A stretch of 64,000 nt of DNA from Calophaca sinica (Eukaryota; Streptophyta; Magnoliopsida; Fabales; Fabaceae): positions 15,255,924-15,319,923 of the forward strand of contig CM073734.1 in assembly GCA_037113605.1 (NCBI GenBank), in the 5' to 3' direction. Below, one piece after another: positions 34,944 to 46,435 of the stretch. The notes under the pieces were generated by a model. The model was given only the letters and a program-made list of their open reading frames with translations, did not search any database and was not told the origin of the DNA. Made by a program: the position numbers and the translations under genes. The number at the start of each line of letters is the position of its first letter. The stretch's first letter is position 1.

Positions 34944-36656
34944 CTTACTGCTGAATCTACCGGTCTCCTCCAAACATGCCTAAACCACCTCAACCGAGAT
35001 TCAACCATCTTTTCCACAATAGGTGCCACCCCCACTCCTTCTCTGATACTATCATTCCAGATCTTGTCCCGTCTAGTCTTGCCACACATCCATTGCAATA
35101 TCCTCATCTCTGTCACCTTTAGCTTAGTCTCGTGTTGACCTTTTGCCGCCCAACATTCAGTCCCATACAACATCGCAGGTCTAACCGATGTCCGATAGAA
35201 CTTACCTTTTAACTTGAGTGGGACCTTGTTATCACATAAAACACCTGATGCCTTCCTCCATTTCAACCACCCCGCTTGAATTCGATGGTTCACATCATCC
35301 TCTATTTCTCCGTCGTTTTGTATGATGGACCCCAGGTATTTAAACTTAGTAACTTGTGGTATGATATGGTCCCCAACTTTCACCTCTATGCTAGGGGTGT
35401 TTTGCCTTCTACTAAACTTGTATTCCATACACTCCATCTTACTCCTACTCAAGCGGAATCCGTGTGTCTCCAAAGCTTGTCTCCAAGTCTCAATCTTCTC
35501 ATTTATCTCCTCTCTCGATTCCCCGAGTAGGACAATATCATCTGCAAACAGCATGCAACGTGGTGCTGGCTCTTGTATGTGTTCCATGAGCACATCTAAG
35601 ACCAATGTAAACAGATAGGGGCTTAAAGCCGACCCTTGATGCAGCCCTATAGTGATCGAAAAATCTTTTGTGGATCCGCTTTGAGTTCTCACATTAGTAG
35701 TGGCATCATCATACATATCCTTGATGGATCAGATATAGGCCACGCGAACCTCTTTCTTTTCCAAAGCTTTCCACAAGATCTCTCTAAGCACTCTATCATA
35801 TGCCTTCTCCAAGTCAATAAAAACCATGTGCAAGTCTTTTTTATCCTCCCGGTATCGCTCCATGAGCCGACGCAATAAGTAAATTGCCTCCATTGTCGAT
35901 CTCTCAGGCATAAAACCAAATTGATTCTCCGTAATGTAAGTTTCCTTTCTCAACCTCTTCTTAATCACTCTTTTCCATAGCTTCATAGTATGACTCATGA
36001 GTTTAATCCCTCTATAATTAGCACAATTTTGTATGTATCCCTTGTTTTTATAAATCAGGATTAAAGTGTTTCTCCTCCATTCATCCGGCATTTTCTTTGA
36101 CCGCAAAATCTCATTAAACAACTTGGTGAGCCAATGAATACCTGTATCTCCCAGGCTCTTCCAAACCTCAATCGGAATATTGTCTGGTCCGACTGCCTTG
36201 CCATTGTCCATCTTTCTTAAAGCCTCTTTAACTTCACGATCTTAAATTCTTAGATAAAAGGTATAGTTTTGGTCCTCCTCTCTAGTGCATAGCACATTAG
36301 AGTATGAAGAAGTTCCATGGCCCTCGTTGAATAAACTGTGAAAATACTTCTTCCATCTATCTTTGATATCCCGCTCCGTAACCAATACTTTACCCTCATC
36401 GTCCTTAATACATTTCACCTGATCCAAATCTCTCGTCTTCCTTTCCCTACCTTCAGCAAGCCTGTAAATAGATTTTTCTCCAGCTTTGGTGCCTAAGGAT
36501 TGATAAAACCCTTCATAAGCTTTAGATCTCGCTTCACTCACTGCCTTCTTGGTCTCCTTCTTAGCTTCCTTGTAATTATCCCAGTTTTCTGCATTTTTGC
36601 ACAACGACCAAGCCTTAAAACATTCCCTTTTGACCTTAACTTTCTCTTGAAGGAGG
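34944..36656 (-). pseudogene. RTE LINE reverse transcriptase
   Basis: A single frame with few stops: 36604-36242, 36211-35729 and 35716-34944 are all in phase, separated by nonsense codons near 36242 and 35717 (one reads I-TGA-S). Motifs are GKAVGPDNIPIEVWK, NTLILIYKNKG, NYRGIKLMSHTMKL, ENQFGFMPERST, FIDLEKAYDRV, GLHQGSALSPYLF, catalytic FADDIVLL, then KFKYLGS and the C-terminal RILQWMCG region. The last ~65 codons continue at 25383-25190 (VDQMEVNPVARGRGRPRKT). It would prime reverse transcription at a nicked target. Confidence 0.88.
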
Positions 36657-36905
36657 ATGCTATATTTTATTTTATTTTATTTTTTTATAAATTATAATTA
36701 TAATTTATATAATTTGGTTTTCTAGTTTATATTAAGGGCAAAAAAGGAATAAAAAATTTATAACTCATTCCATTCCATTCCGCTTCGTCATAAAATACCC
36801 AAATAACGGAATGGAAACTTTATTTCATTCCGCTCCACTCCGCTCCATTTCGTTCCGTTCCGTTTCGCTCCGCTCCGCTCTGCTCTGCTCTGTTCCATCA
36901 ATCCA
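36657..36905. repeat. AT-rich and TTCCR/GCTCC low-complexity block
   Basis: 36657-36760 is AT-rich. 36765-36900 is built of CATTCC, CGCTCC and CGTTCC-type pentamers. It interrupts the L1 LINE just after LHLNPLL and begins (minus strand) CTTTGTTTGGATTGATGGAA. Possibly a small MITE, but no clear terminal inverted repeat or TSD. Confidence 0.4.
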
Positions 36906-39530
36906 AACAAAGAGTAAGGGATTCAAGTGCAACCTGATGTTTAGAATTTCTTCTTTGATACCATCGGGAATGTGTGTCATCAGGGTTTGAATCTGCCATT
37001 CATTGTCATTGCAGACATCTTTGAGTCTTAAATCAGTATCATGAATGTCCACATGTGACATAATTCCATAGTAGCCCAGATCTAGACCAACAAACAATCA
37101 TACCAGAAAGAAGAACCACATCCCACTCGCATAGCATAGCCCTCTTATAAGGCAGCCTTGGCTCTAGTTAATGTTGTCCAAACCATTGAACTTGTAGTTA
37201 TTCCTTCTTCCAAAAACCTTGCTTCAATGTTGTATTTGTGGGAAAGAATTTCTGCCCAAAATTTCTGGGATTGTTGTTGCATATCCCATACTAAGTTGCT
37301 AAGAAGAGCAGTAGTTGCTTCCCTTGTTGTGCGCATACACAGCCCACCAAACTTTTTTGGTTTACTAATTTTCTCCCAACCAACTAAATTGAATTCCTTG
37401 TTCTAATTTCCCTTCCAAATGAAATTGTGAGTGGTCCTATCTATTAAAGAGCAAGTAGATTGGGGAATCCAAAATATTTGCATGAAATAGGTAGGTATAG
37501 ATGACAGCACTGAGGATGCTAGAGCCATTCTTCCTGCTTTTTTCAAGGGAAGGCAAAATCTGTCTTAGCTCCTCCATTGAAGACAGGAAATCCTAGGTAC
37601 TTCTCCAAGCTAATTGTACTTGTAATTTGGTAGATAGAGATACACTTGTCAACCTTTCCTTGTGGCACTCCCTTAGAGTAGAGAGCCCTTGATTTAGTCA
37701 GGTTTACCTTGAGCCCTAATGTTGTAATAAATCTGTCCAGCATGCTTTTGAGAAACTTGGCTGGATGCTCCTTGTTTTCACAAAAAGGAGTACATCATAC
37801 GCAAACAGTAGGTGTGAAATACTCGAGCCATCTCTAGAGACTTTAATTGGAAGCCAGTTTCTCTCATTTTTTGCTTCTAGGATTGCCAAAGATAATTTTT
37901 ACATGCAAAGAACAAAAAGGTATGGGGATAAGGGGTCCCCTTACCTCAGTCCTCTAGTAGGAGAAAATGATGGCAACCTCATTCCATTCCAAAGCAATGA
38001 AAGTGTAGAAGAAGACTCGCAATGCATGATTAAGCTTATAGTGATGGTAGGGAAGCCAAAGTCATTCAAGCACTATCTAAGAAACTCCCAATCAACATGA
38101 TCATATGCCTTTTCCAGGTCTAGCTTGTAAACAACATCACCTCTCTTCTTCTTAGACTTCTTTATACTATGAACAACTTCTTGGAGGATTATGTAGTTGT
38201 CTGAGGTACTTCTTCCAGGGAGGAAGCTACTCTGGTATGGACCGATTATTTCATTAAGAATGGGTAAAGGCGATTGACCATAACTTTTGTAATAACCTAG
38301 TAGAGTGTGTTACGAAAGCTGGTAGGGCGCAATTCTCTGAAGTTGCTTGGGTTGTCCACCTTTTGAATTAAAGCGATTAGAGTTATTGCCAATGAAGGGT
38401 CAAAACCTCCAGAAGAAAAAGCCCCACTGACTAACTGCCAAACACCATACCTAGTTAAGTGCCAATATTGCTTGAAAATGATCTCTTGGAAACCATCTGG
38501 TCCAAGGGCTTTACATGGTTTCATAGAATTCAAAGCTTTTGACACTTCCTCTTTGGTAACTGGTTTTGTGTCAATTGTTGCCTTCTTTCATCACCTATGA
38601 AGGCATGGTGGAAACTTGGAAAAGAGAAAGATTTTTTTGGGAATTACCACAAAATAAGGCTTTGAAATATCATTGCGCTTCATTTTGTATGATGGCATCA
38701 TTAGAGGTCTAAATACCATTAGGTAATGTCAACCCATGTATCTTATTTCACTTGTCACCAAGTGCCACCCATTGTGCTCTCTAGATTTCTGGAACCAGTG
38801 AATTTCTCCTTGATAGTGTATTTGGCTGTACTCATGTTGCAAGCTTTGCTCCATCCGAACTGGTGCCAAAGAATCAACCCTTTCAATTGCTCTTTGAATG
38901 CCCTTCGTCGTAGCTTCAATGTTCTTTTTCTTCTTGAAAATATTGCCAAAACCTCATGGTTAAATATAATGGAATCCTGTCCTACCTTAGCCAACGCATC
39001 AAGAGTGTTTCATTTCCCTTCCTTCCAAGCTTTCCCTACTACTTCCTGATATTGATCATGGAAAATCCAGACTGCTTCAAATTTGAATGGCCTTGGTCCT
39101 CTCACCTGAGGGAGGCCACGAACTCCAATGAAGAGAGGACTGTGGTCTAAATGAAAACGACAAAGGACTTCCACGAAGGCTTCTAGGAAAGTTTTACGCC
39201 AATCCAAGGTGGCCAAGGTTATATCAAGCTTTTTTACTATGCTTCTATTCCTCTACAATTCTGTGCCAGGTGAATTACTCTCCAATACCTCGTTGGTCAC
39301 CAGAAATGATGATTTTGTTGAATTATCTTATGAGAATCCACAGGTGGTTTATGGAATTTTTGATGTTACACATATGTTGTCAAAAGCGGGCATGACTTAG
39401 CTGGAATGGACTGGCATATACTTCTGTACATATCCATTTGTTGACCCCTGAAACAATGTTGAAACTGAAAGTGACTGACGAGGGAGTTGTGTTAGAGGAC
39501 AAAATCACAAAGTTATGACCCTTCTAAATC
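36906..39530 (-). pseudogene. L1-type LINE, decayed endonuclease-RT ORF
   Basis: Minus-strand fragments in the expected order. Endonuclease: YASPFQLSHARF (~39420) and ATLDWRKTFLEAFVE with FHLDHSPLF (39216-39130). RT start: KPCKALGPDGFQEIIFKQYW and LIALIQKVDNPSNFRELRP (38520-38310). RT core with degraded FAYDVLLF-type site (~37800), then LKVNLTKSRALYSKGV and KYLGFPVF (37710-37560). C-terminal region: ATTALLSNLVWDM and VDIHDTDLRLKDV (37320-37000). Many stops and frameshifts; ends unclear. It is a separate, older LINE than the RTE at 25184-36656. Confidence 0.8.
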
Positions 39531-40332
39531 TACCAAGTGTCGCTCGTCCCTCCTCCTTACTGTTAGATCTGCACATGCTAAAGTCGCACCACCGACTGTA
39601 TTCCACAACCCTGTGGCCAAGATCCATAAAGGGCTACGATACCTGGTTCTTGTTGCGTCCTAGCTTGGGAGTTTCACTGCCCACCCCGCCCTTTCGACCT
39701 TAGCTTAGGTTTGGACCACCTTCTTATGCATTGAGAGAATCGCAGGGAGGGCACTTCTAAGGGTGGATTATAGATGTATCTCTTTGTTGTTGTGTCTTCT
39801 TTAGTCTCATTGATTTGTGGTTATAGAGGGAGGATTTGGGTTTGCTTTATGGGTTTTTGTTTGGAATGGATGATTGCAGATGCATCAGATCCAATGTGGC
39901 CAATGGGAAATTTTTTGGACTCCAACTCCTCCCCACCGTAATATCTTCCCTTACCATAGTTGCAAGCTGAACCTGTCCAATTGAATCAAATTTTGGGTGA
40001 TGAATCGGGAGGGGTGATTTTTGACGGAATGGGAAGTAGGTTTGGTGCTCGAGAGGGGGAGGGAGCGGGTGAGGGATGAGAAGGGGGTGGTGGCTGGGTA
40101 AAGGATGGGGTGGTGGCTGGGTGAGGTAGGGGAAGGGAAGGTGAATCAAAGGCCAAGCACAACTGCAGTTTTGGTGAAAAGTGCAAGACTCGCGTTCGAT
40201 GTGGATCAAAACAAAATTAAGGTGTTGTAGAGGTATTGGTCTTACCTTTGGGAAGCAATCTTGGGGTCATCAAATGTCAAAATTGGGGGAGAGAGATGGG
40301 AGAGAAGAAGCGGGAGGAAGCAGAGAAGAGAG
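39531..40332. other. No gene; purine-rich/proline-rich low-complexity sequence
   Basis: 40010-40145 is G/A-rich, giving a Pro-rich open frame on the minus strand (39847-40209) with no recognisable domain. Nothing else seen. Confidence 0.4.
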
Positions 40333-40526
40333 AGGAGAAAACAATGAAAGAATATTTTTTTTTTATTATTCAACAGACTAAGGCTGTTTATATAGAGAAA
40401 AATACATTAATGATTTCCTAAAATAGAAGATACTAATTAATAATAAAAATACAATCAAATATGACGGAATAAATATAAAATAAAATCTAGGAGAATAATA
40501 TCGAGATTGGGCCTGAATCTCCAATA
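40333..40526 (-). repeat. 3' LTR of the copia element
   Basis: Matches 46243-46435. Element-orientation start TATTGGAGATTC (TG changed to TA). TATA-like TTATATAGAG near 40388. The far end has lost the canonical bases. Confidence 0.8.
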
Positions 40527-40537
40527 CCCCCCTCAAG
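40527..40537 (-). other. Polypurine tract of the copia element
   Basis: Minus strand CTTGAGGGGGG directly before the 3' LTR. Confidence 0.7.
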
Positions 40538-40901
40538 TTGGTGCATAGATATCTATCATGCCCAACTTGCCTATTAAACGCTCAAAATTAGGCCTGGCTA
40601 GACTCTTGGTCAGAATGTCCACAATTTACTAATTAGAAGTCACAAAAGGCAAACAGATAATTTCAGCATCCAGTTTTTCTTTTATAAAGTGGCGGTCAAC
40701 CTCAATATTGTTGGTCTTATCATGCTGAACAGGATTATGAGCTATACTTATTGTAGCCTAACTGTCACAGTAGAGCTTCAAAGGTAGATCAACGGTCACT
40801 CTTAGTTCCTTTAAGACTCTGTAAATCCATTAGCCTTCACAAATACCTTGATTGCTCTAAACACTTTTTCTGCACTGTTTCTAGCAACAACTCCTTGTTT
40901 C

Positions 40902-42160
40902 TTACTTCTCCAAGTAAACTAGATTTTCCCACACATAGGTACAATATCCAGTTGTGGATTTCCTGTCGATAGCTAAACCAGCCCAATCTGCATCCATAAA
41001 GATGGCAACATTCTTCTCATCAGTTTTCTTAAAATACAAGCTCTTCTCTGTGTTAGTCTTTAAGTGTCTTAAGATCTTGTATACTGCCTTAAGATGTTCC
41101 TCATAGGGAGAGTGCATGAATTGACTTACAACACTCACAGAGAATGCAATGTCAGGCCTGGTTTGAGATAGGTAAATTAGTTTACCAACTAGCCTCTGGT
41201 ATCTACCAATATCAACCGGAACACTACCCCTCTCTCACAGCTTCATATTCGGATCCATGGGATTGTTTGCTAGCCTACATCCACTCATCCCAATTTCCTC
41301 CAAGAGATCCAGAATGTACTACTCTGCCTCATTTATAAGCAAAAAAGACATTTCCACATTCATTAAAAAATGTATGTATTTGGTCCAAAATTTGGACCAG
41401 ATACATATATTTTTTTAATGAATGTGGAAATGTCTTTTTTGCTTATAAATGAGGCCAGAGGGAGTACTTTCTTTGGGAGACTACAATTCCCTTCTTTGAG
41501 CGAGCAACCTCCATGCCAAGGAAATATTTCAATGCTCCCAAATCCTTGATCTCGAATTCTGCTGCTATGTTTCTCTTTAATCTCTCCATTTCTACCGTAT
41601 CATTTTTGGTGAGGATGATGTCATCTACATACACTATCAAAACAGCTATCTTTCCATTAGGAGAAAACTTTGTGAACAAGATGTGATCTGCTTGTCCCTG
41701 AGTGTATCCCTGTCTTTTTACTGACTGGGTGAACCTTTCAAACCAAGCCCTTGGAGATTGTTTAAGGCCATAGAGTGACTTCTCCAACTTACACACCTTT
41801 GAACCAAATTTTCTTTCAAAGCCAGAGGACAGTCCATGTATACTTCCTCCTCCAAGTCACCATTGAGGAAGGCATTTTTCAGGTCAAGTTGATTCAGGGC
41901 CAGTCCAAGTTGGCAGCAACGGATAGAAGAATTCTGACAGTGTTCAACTTTGCAATAGGGGCAAAAGTCTCTGAGTAGTCTCTGCCATATGTCTGAGTGA
42001 ACCCTTTAGCCACCAACCGAGCCTTGTACCTTTCAATTGAGTTATCTGAGTTGTACTTCACAGTGAAAACCCACTTACAACCCACAGTCTTGTTTCCTTT
42101 TGGTAATGTCACAACTATCCAAGTTTTGTTCTTCTCAAGAGCTCTCATCTCCTCAAACAC
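40902..42160 (-). pseudogene. copia reverse transcriptase and RNase H
   Basis: Minus-strand pieces in three frames. RT start: NKTWIVVTLPKGNKTVGCKWVF, then YKARLVAKGFTQTYG (42130-41990). RT core: KSLYGLKQSPRAWFERF, catalytic VYVDDIILTKND and LGALKYFLGMEVARS (41790-41480). The frame is then broken by the MITE at 41319-41464. Beyond it come the GRYQRLVGKLIYLS region, SPYEEHLKAVYKILRHLK and FMDADWAGLAIDRKSTTGYC, the copia RNase H start (41140-40920). Confidence 0.87.
41319..41464. mobile_element. Stowaway-type MITE
   Basis: 146 bp, flanked by TA on both sides (41317-41318 and 41465-41466). The right end on the minus strand starts CTCCCTCTGGCCTCATTTAT, the Stowaway/Tc1-mariner consensus start, and pairs with the left end CTACTCTGCCTCATTTAT. 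The two halves are almost perfect inverted repeats that fold into one hairpin with a short loop near 41390. Confidence 0.9.
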
Positions 42161-42169
42161 AGCTTCCTT

Positions 42170-42850
42170 TCACTTCGGAACTTTTAGAGCTTCTTGTACA
42201 TTTTTTGGAATTTCTACAGCGAACAACTGAGAGGCAGATGCAGCAAAAGAGAATGACAAATTTGAATATGACACATATTTGGATAGAGGATGCTTAGTAC
42301 AAGATCTAATACATTTCCTAAGCGCTATAGGGAGATCTATTTCAGAAGATTCATCATGATGTATAGGTTCAGAAGAAGACTTACCTGTGTCAGGTTTACT
42401 GGGTGGATTTTCCCTTGGTTCGGACTCTTGGCAGTGCTGGAGAGTGAGTTCCTTATTTCCTTTCTTATGGTTTTTCTTCTCGAAGACCTTTCCCTTCCAA
42501 TTTTTGCCACCATCATTGTACCTGTTTCTTGTCTCTTTATGGAAATCATTTTGTCGTGGCATTATGGTTGATTCATCACTAGTTTCACAGACTTGTTGGT
42601 CATGCTTTTGATTTAAAGATATCGCCTCAGAATCAATGAGAACCTCTTCCATAGTGGGAATGGGTTCAGGTAAGGATTCATGGGCATTTTCTTCTACTGC
42701 AACACAATCAGTCTCAGAATCTTTTAACAAATAAACATTATCCAAAGAAAAGATATTTTCAAATGAATCTTTTCCAAATGAATCTTCTTTTGGATTCCCC
42801 TTGAAGATGAATGTCACTAAAAAAAGGTTAATTCTCAAAAAACGTGGCAT
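42170..42850 (-). pseudogene. copia integrase-RT linker
   Basis: 226 open codons, hydrophilic and Glu/Ser-rich, between integrase and RT. It ends in ALRKCIRSCTKHPLSKYVSY and VEIPKNVQEALKVP, the usual copia sequence leading into RT. In a frame different from the integrase. Confidence 0.7.
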
Positions 42851-43689
42851 CCATAGTCACAAAAACTTTTTTTGATTTTGGATCAAAACAGTTGTAACCT
42901 TTTTGGGTAAGGGAGTAACCAATGAAATCACATTTTATAGCTCGTGGTTCTAATTTACCTAGATGCTTATATTCATGAACAAAAGCAGTACACCCGAAGA
43001 TTTTTAATGGCAAATCAGCTGAAACACGAGCCAAGGGAAAACAATTTTTGAAAACATTAAGAGGAGTTTGAAATTGCAAAACTTTGGATGGTTCGATTAA
43101 TTAAATATGCAGCAGTCAAAACAGCTTCACCCTATAGGTATTTCGGGACCTTATTTTGGAAGAGTAAGGCTCGAGCCACCTCAAGGAGGTGTCTATTCTT
43201 CCTCTCCGCAATCCCATTTTGTTGGGGTGTATTAGCACAAGAACTATGATGCACAACTCCATTTTCAAGAAAAAAATCTCCTAAGATCATGTTAAAATAT
43301 TCTTTTCCATTGTCACTTCTAAAGACTTGAATATTAGTTTGGAATTGAGTTTGCACCATTTTAAAGAAATTTCTGACAACCTGTCCAACTTTAGATTTTT
43401 CTTTTAACAAATATAAACAACAAAGTCTAATGTGATCATCTATAAAAGTTATAAACCAATTTTTGTTTGAAAAAGTATTTATTCTATTTGGACCCCAAAC
43501 ATCACTGTGAATAACTGCAAAAGGTTTAGATTCTTTATAAGGTTGAGTAGGAAATGAAGAACGATGATGTTTCGCAAACTCGCAAGATTCACAATGAAAT
43601 AAAGATGGGTCCTTATCATTAAACAATTTTGGGAAAAGATGTTTCAGATAGCGGAAACTTGGATGTCCAAATCGCAAATGCCATAACAT
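42828..43689 (-). pseudogene. copia GAG-pre-integrase and integrase
   Basis: 43689-43132 is open for 185 codons: LWHLRFGHPSFRYL and HCESCEFAKHHR give the H-H-C-C zinc site. HSDVWGPNRI, FRSDNGKEY and GIAERKNRHLLEVAR carry the catalytic D, D and E, all present. A stop and a frame change near 43100 separate the C-terminal part (LKIFGCTAFVHEYKHLGKL, CDFIGYSLTQKGYNCFDP). It would integrate the cDNA. Confidence 0.9.
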
Positions 43690-44480
43690 AATGTCATCAT
43701 TACTACTAGAGACAAAAACAGATTCAAAACAGGAACTTATTGATTGAGCTTATGGTCTGGAGTCGATTCCATCTTCAACGTAGTAGAGTCCCCCACTTTC
43801 TTTAGCATTGCCAATCGTCTTCCCCAAGTTCAAATCCTTAAAAACACAATGAAAATGAAAAAAGTTAGCTTGACAGTTACTATCTCGGGTTAATTTAGTA
43901 ATTGACAAAATATTACAAGACAAGTTAAGGACATGTAGGACATCCTTAAGAGTTAATAAGGGTGATAGAACTATGAAACCTTTTCCCCCAATGGCTGAAA
44001 GAGAGTCATCTGCAATCTTAACTTTTTGGTTACCTGCACAGAGACAATATGAAGAAAACAGACTCGACTCTCTAGTCATATGATCTGTAGCACCTGAATC
44101 AATGATCCAATCATGACTGGGACTGACACTAAGGAGGGCATTATTTAGGAAATTACCTCTCTGAGCTATGGCACAAGAAGGAGTTTGAGACTCAAGTAGC
44201 TTGTACAGTTGGTCTAATTGTTCCTTAGTGAATGGAAACGAGCTTGAAAGAGACTGCTTCCCTTGATCAGAAGTACTAGCCTAAAGAGCACGACTTTCAT
44301 TCCCTCCTTTCTTCTTCAAGTTAGAAGGCTTACCATGGAGTTTCCAACATGTCTCTCGTGTATGATAGGGACGTTTGCAGTGATCACACATATGTTTTTT
44401 TTCGTCTTTCTTCCCTTCTTCACTGTAATTCTTACTGACAAGGGAATTATCTGACATATTGATTGATCTCCTATGACTAA
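43690..44480 (-). pseudogene. copia gag remnant and protease
   Basis: MSDNSLVSKNYSEEGKKDE leads almost directly into the knuckle CDHCKRPYHTRETCWKLHG (~44390-44340), so the usual ~200-residue capsid-like (UBN2) part is missing. The protease active site reads WIIDSGATDHM (~44115-44080), followed by VLHVLNLSCNILSITKL. Upstream in the same frame lies a hydrophobic stretch (to 44820) that I take to be leader sequence, not protein. Confidence 0.8.
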
Positions 44481-44832
44481 AAAATGGCAACAAGAGCAAA
44501 GCCGCTGACAAAAAAAAAGGGAACCCCCCAAATCTAGGATGAAATAACAATGGTAGAACAACCTGAAAAACAGGAAAAACGAGTAAAAGACGTGTGGGTT
44601 TCAAATGACCCACGTACAAAAGTGCTCGAATCGGAGAGTGGACCCCCAAAACAGAAAGAGGAGATGCCGGCGAAGATACTGTTGAAATACGGCAGCAAAT
44701 GGAGGTCTGGAAGGCGGTCGTAGGGACGTGCATAGTAGTCGTACGGAAGTGAACAGTACCGCGTTGAACAGTGTTGTCGTACGAATGATGAACAGTGCAA
44801 GCGGCTAGGGTTTTATGCAAAAGCGAGACCCT

Positions 44833-46213
44833 TGTTGGGCAAAATCGTAAGTGTACGATTTCGTCGTTAAGTAATAAAAGATCGTATCTACAGGGATTGT
44901 GACCAATTCTTAACTATACCAACGATGTACTATTTGAACTATCAGACGAACGAGTAGTGTTTTAATTGTGTAACTCGTGTTCAACAATAAGATTATAACT
45001 AACAAAACAATTGATTTAAATATTAAGGAGAATAGAGTGACTAGGGTTCGAATCCCTTTGTCTCACCCTTTACGCTCTTGAATCCTATTCCAATGCAAGT
45101 AATGAGCACGTATTTGAAGTTCGAATCCTCTAAATTAGATTAACGAAAATTCCTTTCCTCTTAATCCCTTTAATTCAACTAATAAGCCCTAATCCCTTAG
45201 GTTCCAATTAATTAAATCAAGCAATAAGGATAAGGATTCATACAAACTCATACCAAAGAGAATTATATCCCTATAACCCTATAGATATGTCAAAATATCC
45301 CAAAGCAAGTTTAAAACTTCAACTTTCCAATTGATGTTAAACCCTACTTCAACCCCATGGTGATCAAGCATAGAATCGCATTAAGAAAAGAGATAATTGA
45401 TCAAATGACATACATCAAACTTGCATTGAAAATTCTGAATTCAATTACATAAAAGGATCCACAAAGTTCATCTTACCCTAGTACAAAGGAATTAGTTCCT
45501 CATGGAAGAGAAAGAACCAAGCATTTGAGATGTAGAAGCAGCAATAGACTCCATTGATTCCTCAACTTTGCCTAGAATCCTTGTTCTTGATTCAAACTCA
45601 CAAGAGGCCACTAAAACAGTAGTAAGTCCCTAGGTCAATGTTTCATCTATCTATATATAGTTCTGGACCAAAAGGGCTGAAAAACATCTAAAAATTAAGT
45701 CAAAACGCGCAGAATCAAAGTTTGGACTGAGACGCAGCACGGCCGTGGAGCCTGGCACGGCCTGGCCGTGCTGCTTGAAAAGCACAGAAAAACAGATACG
45801 CAGCCCGACACGGGCGTGGAGGGAAACACGGCCAAGCCGTGTTGTTGTCTGGAAGCAGAGACACGGCCGTGTTGGATAACACGGCCTGGCCGTGTTATTT
45901 ACTGACTTCAAATTCTTGCGTTTCTTCATCTCCACCAAGGCACGGCCGTGCCATAGGGCACGGGCAGGCCGTGTTTTCCTCTGATCTTGCCATATTTTGT
46001 CATTTTGGCCTCCGAGTTGGTTGCAACATCCGTCTAAGTGATCTAGCTCCGCTTTCCTAGGCCAGTAACCTTCTTTTCTGCACAATTGAACTCAAACCAA
46101 GTGCATTGTCTAATCCAAGCAAAAATGCATGAGAACTATGGGTAAAAACCACTAATATGACTACTATGCAATGCAAAACTAACAATGAACCATATGCTAT
46201 AATGAACGCATCA
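44833..46213 (-). mobile_element. Nested solo LTR (Athila-like), 1,381 bp
   Basis: Plus strand TGTTGGGCAAAATCG...AACGCATCA, flanked by TSD ACCCT (44828-44832 and 46214-46218), inserted in the copia leader. Minus orientation is favoured because TGATGCGTTC... and ...TTTTGCCCAACA resemble Athila LTR start and end. 45735-45980 is packed with near-palindromic CACGGCCGTG words. No coding region. Confidence 0.85.
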
Positions 46214-46229
46214 ACCCTCAAGATCGATA

Positions 46230-46242
46230 GCTCGTGATACCA
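46230..46242 (-). other. Primer binding site of the copia element
   Basis: Minus strand TGGTATCACGAGC directly abuts the 5' LTR; tRNA-Met type with one change from TGGTATCAGAGC. Confidence 0.75.
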
Positions 46243-46435
46243 TGTAGAAAACAAGGGAAGAATGCTTTCTTGTATTATTCAGCAGACTAAGGCTGCTTAT
46301 ATAGAGAAAAATACATTAATGATTTCCTAAAATAGAATATACTAATTAATAATAAAAATACAATCAAGTATGACGGAATAAATATAAAATAAAATCTAGG
46401 AGAATAATATCGAGATTGGGCCTGAATCTCCAACA
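46243..46435 (-). repeat. 5' LTR of the copia element
   Basis: 193 bp, minus strand TGTTGGAGATTCAGGCC...TTTTCTACA. It holds a TATA box (minus-strand TATATAA at 46298-46304). Confidence 0.88.
46298..46304 (-). promoter_or_regulatory. Putative TATA box of the copia LTR
   Basis: Minus strand CTCTATATAAGCAGCC, about 55 bases upstream of the LTR end. Conserved in the other LTR. Confidence 0.55.

Larger units (their letters stand above)
25184..36656 (-). mobile_element. RTE-type LINE, 5' truncated, split by the Athila element
   Basis: Coding on the minus strand from 36656 to 34944, resuming at 25383 after the Athila insertion. The 3' end carries the plant RTE signature: a stretch reading CCACCTAGTGGGAAAAGGC, then a (TTG)n tail (25184-25202 on the plus strand as CAACAACAAC). 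The endonuclease half is missing, as is usual for 5'-truncated LINEs. Confidence 0.85.
40333..46435 (-). mobile_element. Ty1/copia retrotransposon, short LTRs, nested insertions
   Basis: LTRs of about 194 bp at 40333-40526 and 46243-46435, PBS at 46230-46242, PPT at 40527-40537, and copia-order coding (gag, PR, INT, RT, RNase H) on the minus strand. Inside it lie a Stowaway MITE (41319-41464) and a solo LTR (44833-46213). No clean TSD: 46436-46440 is GGGAA, while the other flank is purine-rich without that word and the LTR end there is decayed. Confidence 0.88.

Noticed and set aside
36657..36905. Possible MITE with GTTTGGATTGATGGAA end
   Set aside because: Only one end is suggestive; no inverted partner or TSD found, so listed only as low-complexity sequence.
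39209..39400. Plus-strand frame with DDFVELSYENPQVVYG, resembling the phytochrome-binding motif of PIF bHLH proteins
   Set aside because: The opposite strand reads as the L1 endonuclease (CTEVYASPFQLSHARF) in line with the L1 pieces on either side, so the resemblance is by chance.
39847..40209. Proline-rich minus-strand frame of 120 codons
   Set aside because: A consequence of G/A-rich low-complexity sequence; no domain and no splice or promoter context.
45040..45070. tRNA T-arm-like GGGTTCGAATCCC
   Set aside because: No matching acceptor stem, D-arm or anticodon arm around it; it lies inside a solo LTR.
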